A stretch of DNA of 64,000 nt. Source: a beta proteobacterium AAP65 (GTDB taxonomy: Bacteria; Pseudomonadota; Gammaproteobacteria; Burkholderiales; Burkholderiaceae_C). Positions 9,943 to 17,834 of the stretch are shown in pieces. Both the position numbers and the translations under genes were made by a program. The stretch spans positions 277,869 to 341,868 of the forward strand of contig LJHW01000004.1 in the NCBI GenBank assembly GCA_001295865.1, written 5' to 3'. Each line of letters starts with the position of its first letter. Within the stretch, counting starts at the first letter, position 1. The notes under the pieces were generated by a model. The model made no database searches and was not told where the DNA came from. It saw nothing but the letters and a program-made list of their open reading frames with translations.

Positions 9943-10452
9943 ATGGGCAAAAGAAGCATCGAAACCCTCGTCGGGTTCTTCGTGCTGCTGGGCATGGCGG
10001 GGCTGGTGTTCCTGGCCCTGAAGGCCGCCAACCTGGGCAGCGTGGGCGGCGGCGACACCTACACGCTGAAGGCCAATTTCGACAACATCGGCGGCCTGAA
10101 GGTGCGCGCGCCGGTGCGCACCGCAGGCGTGACGGTGGGGCGTGTCACCGGCATCGTGCTCGACAGCAAGACCTACCAGGGTGTGGTGACGATGGAGATC
10201 GACCGCGTCTACCAGTTCCCGAAGGACTCGGCCGCGAAGATCCTCACCGCCGGCCTGCTGGGCGACCAGTACATCGGTCTGGACCCCGGCGGCGACGACG
10301 CCAACCTGGCGGCCGGCGAGCTGGTGCCACAAACGCAATCGGCCGTGGTGCTGGAAAACCTGATCGGCCAGTTCCTCAGCAGCAAGGCCGAGACACCGGC
10401 TTCCCCCTCGGCACCCGCGGCCCCGGCCGCGAGCCCGGAGCCGCTGAAGTGA
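9943..10452 (+). CDS. mlaD: MCE-domain phospholipid-binding protein MlaD
   Basis: This is a 169-residue inner-membrane-anchored periplasmic protein. One N-terminal membrane helix (TLVGFFVLLGMAGLVFLAL) is followed by a single MCE domain: YTLKANFDNIGGLKVRAPVR, GVTVGRVTGIVLD, and the conserved AAKILTAGLLGDQYIGLDPG. The C-terminal tail is Ala/Pro-rich and probably disordered. MlaD hexamers form the lipid channel above MlaE. AGGAG precedes the ATG. The stop overlaps the GTG start of mlaA. Confidence 0.95.
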   Translation: MGKRSIETLVGFFVLLGMAGLVFLALKAANLGSVGGGDTYTLKANFDNIGGLKVRAPVRTAGVTVGRVTGIVLDSKTYQGVVTMEIDRVYQFPKDSAAKILTAGLLGDQYIGLDPGGDDANLAAGELVPQTQSAVVLENLIGQFLSSKAETPASPSAPAAPAASPEPLK

Positions 10453-11255
10453 AAGCGCTGCGCCTGGGTCTGCGCGCGGCCGCGGCCACGGCGGCCCTGG
10501 TGGTGCTGGCGGGCTGTGCCACGGTGCCGCCCAGCGCCGCCGGCCCCACGGCCGACCCGATGGAAAACTGGAACCGCCGCGTCTTCGCCTTCAACGACAA
10601 GGTCGACCGCGCGGTGCTCAAGCCGGTGGCCGAAACCTACCGCGATGTGGTGCCGGTCTTCGTGCGCACCAGCATCAACAACGTGCTGGGCAACTTCTAC
10701 GACGTCTGGTCGACGGCCAACCACTTCCTGCAGGGCAAGTTCCGCACGGGTGCCGAGATGGGCATGCGCGTGCTGACCAACACCGTGTTCGGCGGCCTGG
10801 GTGTGATGGACCCGGCCACCGAGATGGGCCTGGTGCGTCGCTCGGAAGATTTCGGCCAGACCCTGGGCATGTGGGGCGTGCCCACCGGGCCCTACATCGT
10901 GCTGCCCTTCCTCGGCCCCTCGACGCTGCGTGACAGCGTCGGTTACTTCGCCGATCGCCAGACCTCGCCGTCGATACTGCCCTCGGCCACGGCCGACCAG
11001 TACGCCATCACGGCGCTGGAACTGCTGAACACCCGCACCAACCTGCTGCAGGCCGGCAACTTCGTCGACAGCGTGGCGCTGGACAAGTACAGCTTCCTGC
11101 GCGACGCCTACCTCTCGCGCCGCCGCGACGCGCTCTACGACGGCGCGCCGCCGATGGAGACCTTCGACGACGAGCCCGATTCGCCGGCGCCGCCGCCTGC
11201 CGCCGCTGCTGCTTCGGCAGCGGCCCCTGCCAAACCGGCTTCCGCCGCACGTTGA
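10449..11255 (+). CDS. mlaA: Outer-membrane lipoprotein MlaA (VacJ)
   Basis: This is a 268-residue lipoprotein. The signal peptide ends in the lipobox LVVLAGC, and the VacJ domain follows: DPMENWNRRVFAFNDKVDR, ETYRDVVPVFVRTSINNVLGN, VNxLLQGKF-like FLQGKFRTGAEMGMRVL, GGLGVMDPATEMGL, DFGQTLGMWGVPTGPYIVLPF, and FLGPSTLRDSVGY. A Pro/Ala-rich tail closes the protein. MlaA is the outer-membrane donor that hands phospholipids to periplasmic MlaC. In Enterobacteria mlaA is unlinked; here it sits between mlaD and mlaC, a common arrangement in Betaproteobacteria. I chose the GTG that overlaps the mlaD stop because it gives a correct lipoprotein signal. Confidence 0.95.
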   Translation: MKALRLGLRAAAATAALVVLAGCATVPPSAAGPTADPMENWNRRVFAFNDKVDRAVLKPVAETYRDVVPVFVRTSINNVLGNFYDVWSTANHFLQGKFRTGAEMGMRVLTNTVFGGLGVMDPATEMGLVRRSEDFGQTLGMWGVPTGPYIVLPFLGPSTLRDSVGYFADRQTSPSILPSATADQYAITALELLNTRTNLLQAGNFVDSVALDKYSFLRDAYLSRRRDALYDGAPPMETFDDEPDSPAPPPAAAAASAAAPAKPASAAR

Positions 11256-11326
11256 ACCTCGGCGCACGGGCGGTGTCGAAGCCCTGGGTGCGCCGACAGC
11301 GCGGCCCGCACTAGAGAAGGAAAACC

Positions 11327-11959
11327 ATGCTCCCGAACCTGCTGAACACCACCGCCCTCGCCGCCTTCGCGGGCGCCGTCACCGTGCTGGTGGCCCCGGC
11401 CCACGCCAGCCAGACGCCCGATGCGCTGGTGCGCCAGATTTCCACCGAAGTCATCGACGTCGCCAAGACCGACAAGGCCATCCAGGCCGGCGACATCGGC
11501 CGCATCACGGCGCTGGTCGACAGCAAGGTCATGCCCAGCGTGAACTTCGAGGTGGCCACACGCTCGGCCGTGGGCCCGCAGTGGCGCAGCGCCACGCCCG
11601 AGCAGCGTGCACGCCTGCAGACCGAGTTCAAGACCTTGCTGCTGCGCCTGTACGCCGGTGCGCTGACGCAGTTGAAGGACCAGACCGTCTCGATCACGCG
11701 CACCCTGCCCACGCCGGGCAGCACGCAGGTCATCGTGCAGAGCGAGGTCAAGGGCTCGGGCGAGCCCATCAAGCTCGACTACCGCCTCGACAAGCCGGCC
11801 AACGACCCCAACGCCGCGTGGAAGATCATCGATGTCAACGTCGGCGGCATCTGGCTGGTGCAGAACTACCGCTCGCAGTTCGCCACCGAGCTGGGCAAGG
11901 GTGGCATCGACGGCCTGATCAACACGCTGGCCGAGCGCAACAAGGCCGCGGCCAAGTAA
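11327..11959 (+). CDS. mlaC: Periplasmic phospholipid shuttle MlaC
   Basis: This is a 210-residue secreted protein. The signal peptide ends near APAHAS. The MlaC fold is marked by VMPSVNFEVATRSAVGPQWR, the helix TPEQRARLQTEFKTLLLRLYAGAL, the strand TQVIVQSEVKG, and the C-terminal WKIIDVNVGGIWLVQNYRSQF. It carries phospholipid across the periplasm between MlaA and MlaD. A purine-rich ribosome site (GAGAAGGAAAA) precedes the ATG, and mlaB follows 11 bp downstream. Confidence 0.95.
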   Translation: MLPNLLNTTALAAFAGAVTVLVAPAHASQTPDALVRQISTEVIDVAKTDKAIQAGDIGRITALVDSKVMPSVNFEVATRSAVGPQWRSATPEQRARLQTEFKTLLLRLYAGALTQLKDQTVSITRTLPTPGSTQVIVQSEVKGSGEPIKLDYRLDKPANDPNAAWKIIDVNVGGIWLVQNYRSQFATELGKGGIDGLINTLAERNKAAAK

Positions 11960-11970
11960 GGCGCAGCACG

Positions 11971-12249
11971 ATGCAACTGCCTGCCGACGCCACGCTGCAG
12001 AAGGTGGCCGAACTCGCCGCCGCGCTGCCTGCCGCCCTGGCCGGCGGCAGTGGCGAGTTCACGGTCGACGCCTCGGCCCTGACGGGCTACGACACCTCGA
12101 CCATCGCGCTGTTGATGCAGGCCCGCCGAGCGGCACAGGCCGCCGGGCGCGGTTTTCGCGTCACCGGCGCGCCGCGGCAGCTGCAGCAGCTGGCCGCTCT
12201 TTATGGCGTGGAAGAACTGCTGGCCTTGTCGCCTTCGGCTTCGTCCTGA
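11971..12249 (+). CDS. mlaB: STAS-domain protein MlaB
   Basis: This is a 92-residue cytoplasmic STAS-domain protein that binds MlaF and stabilises the MlaFE transporter. The core motif FTVDASALTGYDTSTIALLM contains the loop Asp and the Ser/Thr pair typical of MlaB. GFRVTGAPRQLQQLAALYGVEELL forms the last strand and helix. It is the last gene of the mla operon. The final 49 bp overlap the 3' end of the convergent hexR gene, and there is no terminator between them. Confidence 0.9.
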   Translation: MQLPADATLQKVAELAAALPAALAGGSGEFTVDASALTGYDTSTIALLMQARRAAQAAGRGFRVTGAPRQLQQLAALYGVEELLALSPSASS

Positions 12250-13142
12250 GCCGCGGTGCCGCTGAGCGCGGCATAACGCTTCTGGCGCAGGTTTTTCTTG
12301 ATCTCCTGCAGCATGGGCCGCAGGCCCGCCGACCCCAGGCGCAGCGCCACGCCGGTGGTGAGGATGTCGACGATCAAGAGGTGCAGCAGCCGCGAGACCA
12401 TCGGGCTGTAGCGGTCGGCGTCTTCGGGGTGGTCGGCAGCCAGCAGGATGTGGTTCGCGCCCACGCGGCACTCCAGCGCCAGCGGTGAACCGCTGGCCGT
12501 GATGGCGATGACGGTGGCGCCCTTGCGCCGCGCGATCTCGGCCACGTCCAGCAGGTCGCGGCTGCGGCCCGAGTTGCTGATGATCACGGCGCAGTCGCCC
12601 GGCTGCAGCATGGTGACGCTCATCACCTGCATGTGGCCGTCGCTCACGGCCGCGGCCATCACGCCCAGCCGGAAGAACTTGTGCTGCGCGTCCTGCGCCA
12701 CGATGCCGCTGTTGCCCACGCCGTAGAACTCGATGCGCCGGCCCTGGCGGCAGGCCTCGGCCAGCGCCTCGATGGCACGCTCCACGCTCTGGCTGGCGGC
12801 GGCGTTGCGGTAGCGCAGCATCGCGGCCACGGCGTTGTCGATGACCTTCACGACGATGTCACCGGCCTTGTCGTCGTCGTCCACCGCGCGGTGCACAAAC
12901 GGCACCCCTTCGTTGACGCTGCCGGCCAGCTTGAGCTTGAAGTCGGCCAGGCCGTCGTAGCCGATGCTGCGGCAGAAGCGCACCACGGTGGGCTTGCTGA
13001 CGTGCGCACGTTCGGCCAGCTCCACCACGGGTAACGTGGCAAAACCGCGCGGGTCGGCCATCAGCAGTTTGGCCACCCGCTGCTCGGCCGGCGGCAGCGC
13101 CGGGATCGACGCGCGGATGCGGTCGAGCATGCCGGTGCTCAT
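12201..13142 (-). CDS. hexR: HexR-type transcriptional repressor (RpiR family)
   Basis: This is a 313-residue regulator. An N-terminal helix-turn-helix of the RpiR type (LPPAEQRVAKLLMADP, VSKPTVVRFCRSIGYDGLADFKLKLA) is joined to a C-terminal SIS sugar-phosphate domain (IEFYGVGNSGIVAQDAQHKFFRLG, CAVIISNSGRSRDLL). HexR proteins repress central carbon genes and release DNA on binding KDPG, an Entner-Doudoroff intermediate. The gene lies 25 bp after zwf on the same strand, so the pair is one operon under the operator at 14659-14673. The C-terminal tail (EAEGDKASSSSTP) is beyond the usual domain and overlaps mlaB from the other strand. Confidence 0.92.
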   Translation of the reverse strand: MSTGMLDRIRASIPALPPAEQRVAKLLMADPRGFATLPVVELAERAHVSKPTVVRFCRSIGYDGLADFKLKLAGSVNEGVPFVHRAVDDDDKAGDIVVKVIDNAVAAMLRYRNAAASQSVERAIEALAEACRQGRRIEFYGVGNSGIVAQDAQHKFFRLGVMAAAVSDGHMQVMSVTMLQPGDCAVIISNSGRSRDLLDVAEIARRKGATVIAITASGSPLALECRVGANHILLAADHPEDADRYSPMVSRLLHLLIVDILTTGVALRLGSAGLRPMLQEIKKNLRQKRYAALSGTAAQDEAEGDKASSSSTP

Positions 13143-13167
13143 GCCTTCACCTTCGCCAGGGCGGCGT

Positions 13168-14625
13168 TCAAAGTTCTTCCGCCCAAGCGCCGCCGTCGCG
13201 CGCCACCAGCGCGCTGGCCGCCGCCGGGCCCCAGCTGCCGGCGCTGTAGGGGCGCGGGCCGGTGGGGTCGTCGGCCCAGGCCTTGAGGATGGGCTCCACC
13301 CAGCGCCAGGCCTGCTCTTGTTCGTCGCTGCGCACGAAGAGGTTCAGGCGGCCGGCGATGGCGTCGAGCAGCAGGCGTTCGTAGCCGCCCACCCGTTCGG
13401 TGAGGAAGGCTTTGTCGAAATCGAGGTCCAGCGACACGGGCGAGAGGATCTCGTGCCCGTTGTGCGAAGCGCCCCCGCCCTTGGCCGCCAGCAGGTGCAG
13501 CTCCAGCCCATCCTCGGGCTGCAGCTTGATCACGAGCTTGTTGGCGCGTCGTGTGCCCGGGAAGATGGGATGCGGCACTTCGCGAAAATTCACGACGATG
13601 TGCGCATCGCGCGCCGGCAGGCGCTTGCCGGTGCGCAGGTAGAAGGGCACGCCGGCCCAGCGCCAGTTCTGCACCTCGGTGCGCAGCGCGACGAAGGTTT
13701 CGCAGGCACTGCCGGCAGGTACCTTCTGCTCTTCGAGGTAGCCGATGGCGGGCTTGCCGTCCACCGTGCCGGCCTTGTACTGGCCACGCACCACGTCGCG
13801 CGCCACGCTTTCCGGTGTGAAGGGCTTGAGCGAGCGCAGCACCTTGAGCTTCTCGTCGCGGATGGCGTCGGCGTCGCTGGTGGAGGGCGGCTCCATCGCG
13901 ATCATCGTCAGCAGCTGCAGCGCGTGGTTCTGCACCATGTCGCGCAGCGCGCCGGTGTGGTCGTAGAAGTCACCACGCGTGCCCACGCCGATGCTCTCGG
14001 CCATGGTGATCTGGATGTTGGCGATGCTCTCGCGGCGCCACAGCGGCTCGAAGAGTGCATTGCCGAAGCGCAGCGCCATCAGGTTCTGCACCGCGGGCTT
14101 GCCGAGGTAGTGGTCGATGCGCAGCGCCTGCTCTTCGCGGAAGCTGGCGCGCACCGCGCGGTTGATGGCTTGCGCGCTGGCGAGGTCGTGGCCGAGCGGT
14201 TTTTCCAGCACCAGGCGCACGTTCTCGCCGTTGATGCCGGCCGCACCGAGCTGCTGGCACACGGGCACGAAGAGGTGCGGGCTGGTGGCCAGGAAAACCA
14301 CCACGGTGTCGGCACCGCGTGCGTCGATCCACTGCTTCAGCCCGGCGTAGTGCTCGGGCTGGGCCAGGTCCATGCGGCGGTAGTGCAACAGTTCGGCGAA
14401 CTGGTTGAACTCGGCCTCGCTGGGCTGCTTGGCTTCGTCCACCGCGGTGAAACGTTCGCGGATGTAGGCGCGGTACTCGGCGTCGCTGCGCTCGTCACGC
14501 GCCACCGCCAGGATGCGGCCACCCGCCGGCAGCTTGCCGTGCCGCCAGGCCTGGAAGAGCGCCGGCATCAGCTTGCGCCAGGTGAGGTCGCCGGTGCCAC
14601 CGAAGAGGACGAGGTCGAAGGACAT
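13168..14625 (-). CDS. zwf: Glucose-6-phosphate 1-dehydrogenase
   Basis: This 485-residue enzyme oxidises glucose 6-phosphate to 6-phosphogluconolactone with NADP+/NAD+. It is the entry to the pentose phosphate and Entner-Doudoroff routes. The N-terminal coenzyme fold reads LVLFGGTGDLTWRKLMPAL, where GGTGDL replaces the common GASGDL. EKPLGHDL lies at 141-148. The active-site signature RIDHYLGK sits at 169-176, with His172 in the sugar-phosphate site. ENHALQLLTM-like QNHALQLLTM and FYLRTGKRL are further conserved blocks. The length is standard. hexR follows in the same operon. Confidence 0.97.
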   Translation of the reverse strand: MSFDLVLFGGTGDLTWRKLMPALFQAWRHGKLPAGGRILAVARDERSDAEYRAYIRERFTAVDEAKQPSEAEFNQFAELLHYRRMDLAQPEHYAGLKQWIDARGADTVVVFLATSPHLFVPVCQQLGAAGINGENVRLVLEKPLGHDLASAQAINRAVRASFREEQALRIDHYLGKPAVQNLMALRFGNALFEPLWRRESIANIQITMAESIGVGTRGDFYDHTGALRDMVQNHALQLLTMIAMEPPSTSDADAIRDEKLKVLRSLKPFTPESVARDVVRGQYKAGTVDGKPAIGYLEEQKVPAGSACETFVALRTEVQNWRWAGVPFYLRTGKRLPARDAHIVVNFREVPHPIFPGTRRANKLVIKLQPEDGLELHLLAAKGGGASHNGHEILSPVSLDLDFDKAFLTERVGGYERLLLDAIAGRLNLFVRSDEQEQAWRWVEPILKAWADDPTGPRPYSAGSWGPAAASALVARDGGAWAEEL

Positions 14626-14658
14626 GCGCGCCGGCCCCCGGCTGCAGGCCAGGGGACT

Positions 14659-14673
14659 TGTAATTAAGTTACA
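14659..14673 (-). promoter_or_regulatory. HexR operator upstream of zwf
   Basis: TGTAATTAAGTTACA is an imperfect palindrome (arms TGTAA/TTACA) that differs by one base from the proteobacterial HexR consensus as I recall it (TGTAATTAAATTACA). It lies 34 bp before the zwf start codon, where it would cover the promoter. The product of the second gene in this operon is the matching regulator, so the site implies autoregulation. Confidence 0.8.
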
Positions 14674-14704
14674 GGCTTGATGATGCCGCTGTTTCAGACA
14701 GGGG

Positions 14705-15874
14705 TCAACGCGGGGCGGCCCCGACGGTCGCCGCTGCAGCGGCCAGCGCCTGTTCCAGGTCGGCGATCAGATCGTCGACGTTCTCGATGCCCACCGACAG
14801 CCGCAGCAGATCGGCCGGGGCCGGCGTGCCGGCGCCTTCGACGCTGGCGCGGTGCTCGATCAGGCTCTCGGTGCCGCCGAGCGAGGTGGCGCGTTTCCAC
14901 AACTGCGTCTGCGCCGCGACGGCGATGGCCGCGGCTTCACCGTGTTTCGCGCGTATCGACATCATCCCGCCGAAGCCGCCTTTCATCTGCCGTGCCGCGA
15001 CGGCGTGGCCGGGAAAGTTCGGCAGGCCCGGGTAGAGCACCTCGGCCACGAGCGGGTGGCCGTTGAAGTGCTCGGCGATGCGCTGCGCCGCGGCGCAGGC
15101 CGCGCGCACGCGCAGGTGCAGCGTGCGCAGGCCGCGCAGCAGCAGCCAGGCTTCGAAACTGCCCAGCGTGCCGCCCACCTGCGCGCGCACCTTGCGCACA
15201 CGCTGCCAGTGTTCGTTGTCGGCACGGGTGGTGAGGCAGCCGGCGATGAGATCGCTGTGGCCGTTGAGGTACTTGGTGGCGGAGTGCATCACGAGGTCGG
15301 CGCCCAGCGCCAGCGGCTGTGTGAGCAGCGGCGTGGCCACCGTGCTGTCCACCGCCACCAGCGCGCCGGCCTGGTGCGCCAATGCGGCGGTGGCGGCGAT
15401 GTCGGTGACGGTCCACAGCGGGTTGGCCGGCGTCTCGATCCACACCAGCTTGGTCTGCCCCGGGCGCAGCGCGGCCTGCACCGTGGCCGGGTCGCTCATG
15501 TCGATCAGCTCGACCTGCAGGCCCCAGCCGGTGGCAAACGTCATTAGCCAGTTGCGCAGGCTCCAGTACATGACCTGGGGTGCGAGCACGTGGTCGCCGG
15601 GCTGCAGGGCCTGGAACACGGCCGTGGCCGCGGCCATGCCGCTGGCGAAGAGCAACGTCTGGTGGCCGCCTTCCAGCGTGTTGATGACGGCCTCGGCCTG
15701 GTCGTAGGCCGGGTTGTCGGCGCGCGCGTAGACACGGCCGCTGCGGTACTGGTTGTCCGGGTCGCGCAGGTAGGTGCTGCTGACGTGGATGGGCGGCGTG
15801 ATGGCGCGCGTGGCTTCGTCGATCCAGCCCAGGGCCTGGGCGGCGATGCTGTCGGGGTGCAGGTTTTTGCTCAT
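14705..15874 (-). CDS. PLP-dependent Cys/Met metabolism enzyme (cystathionine synthase/lyase family)
   Basis: This 389-residue fold-type I PLP enzyme belongs to the trans-sulfuration family. Visible landmarks are PPIHVSSTYLRD, the Tyr/Arg pair in YARADNPAYDQAEA, the cofactor-binding LFASGMAAATAVFQAL, WIETPANPLW, VDSTVATPLLTQP, the Schiff-base lysine in HSATKYLNGHSD, and the C-terminal SLGGTESLIEHRAS and LRLSVGIENVDDLIADL. Residues deciding between cystathionine gamma-synthase, beta- or gamma-lyase, or O-acetylhomoserine sulfhydrylase cannot be settled by eye, so no gene name is given. Alternative start: an in-frame ATG 9 bases upstream. It stands alone between zwf and the beta-helix gene. Confidence 0.88.
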   Translation of the reverse strand: MSKNLHPDSIAAQALGWIDEATRAITPPIHVSSTYLRDPDNQYRSGRVYARADNPAYDQAEAVINTLEGGHQTLLFASGMAAATAVFQALQPGDHVLAPQVMYWSLRNWLMTFATGWGLQVELIDMSDPATVQAALRPGQTKLVWIETPANPLWTVTDIAATAALAHQAGALVAVDSTVATPLLTQPLALGADLVMHSATKYLNGHSDLIAGCLTTRADNEHWQRVRKVRAQVGGTLGSFEAWLLLRGLRTLHLRVRAACAAAQRIAEHFNGHPLVAEVLYPGLPNFPGHAVAARQMKGGFGGMMSIRAKHGEAAAIAVAAQTQLWKRATSLGGTESLIEHRASVEGAGTPAPADLLRLSVGIENVDDLIADLEQALAAAAATVGAAPR

Positions 15875-15918
15875 GGCCGGCATCGTAGCCGCCCACCCCC
15901 GCCACCGCGGGGCGCGGT

Positions 15919-17109
15919 CTATCGCTGGAAGGCGCCTGGTGTCCAGCTCGTGGCGGGCTGCAGCGCGCGCGTGCCCACGGGCCATTCGAACTCGGCCTGC
16001 GGGCGCAGGTCTTGCCCGTTGACCTTGCTGGGGTCGACGCCGCTGCCGCGCCACATTGCACCGGGCGGCAGCTCGAAACCGTTGGTCCAGATGTCCTGCA
16101 GCATGCCGCGTGTGACGTGGCGGTTGCCGGCGAACTCACCCTTGGCCGCGAGCCAGAACACACCCGGTCCCACGAGCAGGTTGTTGACGGCGTGCACCCG
16201 CGTGTCGGGGCCGATGCGGTCGTCGAAGACCCGCATGAACCAGGCCGGCAGCCAGCCGTAGTGCACGAAGGTGTTGTGGGCCACGTAGAGCTCGTTGCGG
16301 TCCCAGGCGCGGCCTTCGTTGCCGTAGCTCAGCAGCACCGGGTTCTGCCCGTCCACACCCTGGCCGATGACGTTGCCGATGACGGTGGCCAGCCCGCCGG
16401 CGGCCAGCTCGATCTCGTAAGACGCGCCGCCGCGCACGCCGTCGTGGATGAAGTTGTAGGCGATGTAAGCCTCGCGCGCCCGGCTCTTGATCAGGTGGCC
16501 CTCGAAGCCTTGCTGGAAGCGGCTGCCCGTGATGTGCAGCTTGGCGATGCGGCCCACGTTCAGCAGGTGGTGCAGCCCGCCTTCGACCTTGGGCGCCTGG
16601 CCGAAGACACTGTTCTCGATGCGCAGCTCGGCCTGCGGGTTGTTGGCGGCCAGCAGGCCGTACTCGTTGTCGAAGAGCTGCGTCTTGCGCAGCGTGAGCT
16701 TGCCGCCGTCGAGCAGCACGCCGGCGCCGGTGCCGTCACGCGCACGTGCGCCGCGAAACTCGATGCCTTCGATCAGCACTTCGCCGCCGCGCACCGTCCA
16801 CAAGGCCTTGGCGTCGCCCGGCTCGCCACCGCCTTGCACCACCACCTTGCCCATGCCGCGCAGCGTGAGGCGGCGCTGCTCGAGCACCAGCGTGCCCTTG
16901 TACTCGCCGGGCATGAGCTCGACGGTGTCGCCATCGGCGGCGCGGGCCACGGCATCGGCCAGTGCGCTGGAGCCGCCCTCGGGGGTCACCACCCAATCCG
17001 CGGCCTGGGCGGCCAGGCCCAGCACCAGGCCGAGCAGGCCCAGCACGGCACCGCGTGCCCGCCCCCACCCCCAGCCGCCCGACCACTCCGTTGCGCCCGC
17101 CGCCCTCAT
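15919..17109 (-). CDS. Exported right-handed beta-helix repeat protein
   Basis: This 396-residue protein has a signal peptide (GAVLGLLGLVLGLAAQAADW). It then shows repeating short strands typical of a parallel beta-helix: ALADAVARAADGDTVELMPGEYKGTLVL, RLTLRGMGKVVVQGGG, LWTVRGGEVLIEGIEFRG, LLDGGKLTLRKTQLFDNEYG, AELRIENSVFGQ, and IAYNFIHDG. This pattern occurs in periplasmic carbohydrate-active and nitrous-oxide-type NosD-like proteins. No catalytic signature of a named lyase or hydrolase family is evident, so I assign only fold and location. The ATG has a weak ribosome site (GGCGAG). The gene lies between the PLP enzyme and gspB with no obvious link. Confidence 0.75.
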   Translation of the reverse strand: MRAAGATEWSGGWGWGRARGAVLGLLGLVLGLAAQAADWVVTPEGGSSALADAVARAADGDTVELMPGEYKGTLVLEQRRLTLRGMGKVVVQGGGEPGDAKALWTVRGGEVLIEGIEFRGARARDGTGAGVLLDGGKLTLRKTQLFDNEYGLLAANNPQAELRIENSVFGQAPKVEGGLHHLLNVGRIAKLHITGSRFQQGFEGHLIKSRAREAYIAYNFIHDGVRGGASYEIELAAGGLATVIGNVIGQGVDGQNPVLLSYGNEGRAWDRNELYVAHNTFVHYGWLPAWFMRVFDDRIGPDTRVHAVNNLLVGPGVFWLAAKGEFAGNRHVTRGMLQDIWTNGFELPPGAMWRGSGVDPSKVNGQDLRPQAEFEWPVGTRALQPATSWTPGAFQR

Positions 17110-17207
17110 CTCGCCGCCTGTTTCATTTCTGATCGGCGCGGAGTATGGCCCGGGCTCGGGCACGCACCCGCAGTGCTTCCCCCGAAGCACGGGGATGCCA
17201 CCCAGCC

Positions 17208-17825
17208 TCAGAGCGCCAGTTCGATGCGCAGTTCTCGCCAGCGCAATTGCACCGACTTCGGGCCGATGTTTTCCACCACCACCCCCGGCGCGGCGGTTTC
17301 GCCCTCGCGCACCACCTGGCCGTTGACGATGACGAAGCGGCTGAGTGCGCTGTCCGACCACACCGAGCCGCCCAGCGACATCGAGGGCAGCTCGCGCCGC
17401 TGCTCGGCCGTCAGCTCCGACAAACGCAGCGCACGCGGCAGGCCCGGTGCGCTCGGGGCCCTCGGTGCGGCCACGGCGGGCGCTGCCGGCTTGTCGACCA
17501 CCGCCGGCGCGGCGGTGACGGGCGGCGCCGGCGGGGCCGACACCACCAGCGGCAATGGCGCCACCTCGGCGGGCGGCGGTGCCACCGCGACGGCGGCTGC
17601 CGGCACCACCGCCGGCGCGGGCCCCGCACTGCCGCGCCAGGCCCACAGCGCCAGCAACAGCGCCGCCAAAGCCAGGGCGCCCAGCGGCAGCACCCAGCGC
17701 CAGGGCGGGCCGTCTTGCGCCGGCGGCAGGGCGGCCGTGGCACCGGGTTGTGCGTTCAGGCCGGGCACCTGGCCGCGTTCACGTTCGGCCTGCGAGCGGC
17801 GCAGGGCTTCGAGGATGTAGGACAT
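17208..17825 (-). CDS. gspB: Type II secretion assembly protein GspB
   Basis: This 205-residue protein starts MSYILEALRRSQAERERGQVP, the strongly conserved GspB N-terminus. It has one membrane helix (WVLPLGALALAALLLALWAW), a Pro/Ala-rich periplasmic linker, and the GspB C-terminal domain (LTAEQRRELPSMSLGGSVWS, SRFVIVNGQVVREGE, VVVENIGPKSVQLRW). With GspA it helps insert the secretin of the type II system through the cell wall. It starts 9 bp after the gspA stop. No other gsp genes are in view. Confidence 0.93.
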   Translation of the reverse strand: MSYILEALRRSQAERERGQVPGLNAQPGATAALPPAQDGPPWRWVLPLGALALAALLLALWAWRGSAGPAPAVVPAAAVAVAPPPAEVAPLPLVVSAPPAPPVTAAPAVVDKPAAPAVAAPRAPSAPGLPRALRLSELTAEQRRELPSMSLGGSVWSDSALSRFVIVNGQVVREGETAAPGVVVENIGPKSVQLRWRELRIELAL

Positions 17826-17834
17826 CGCGGGGCT

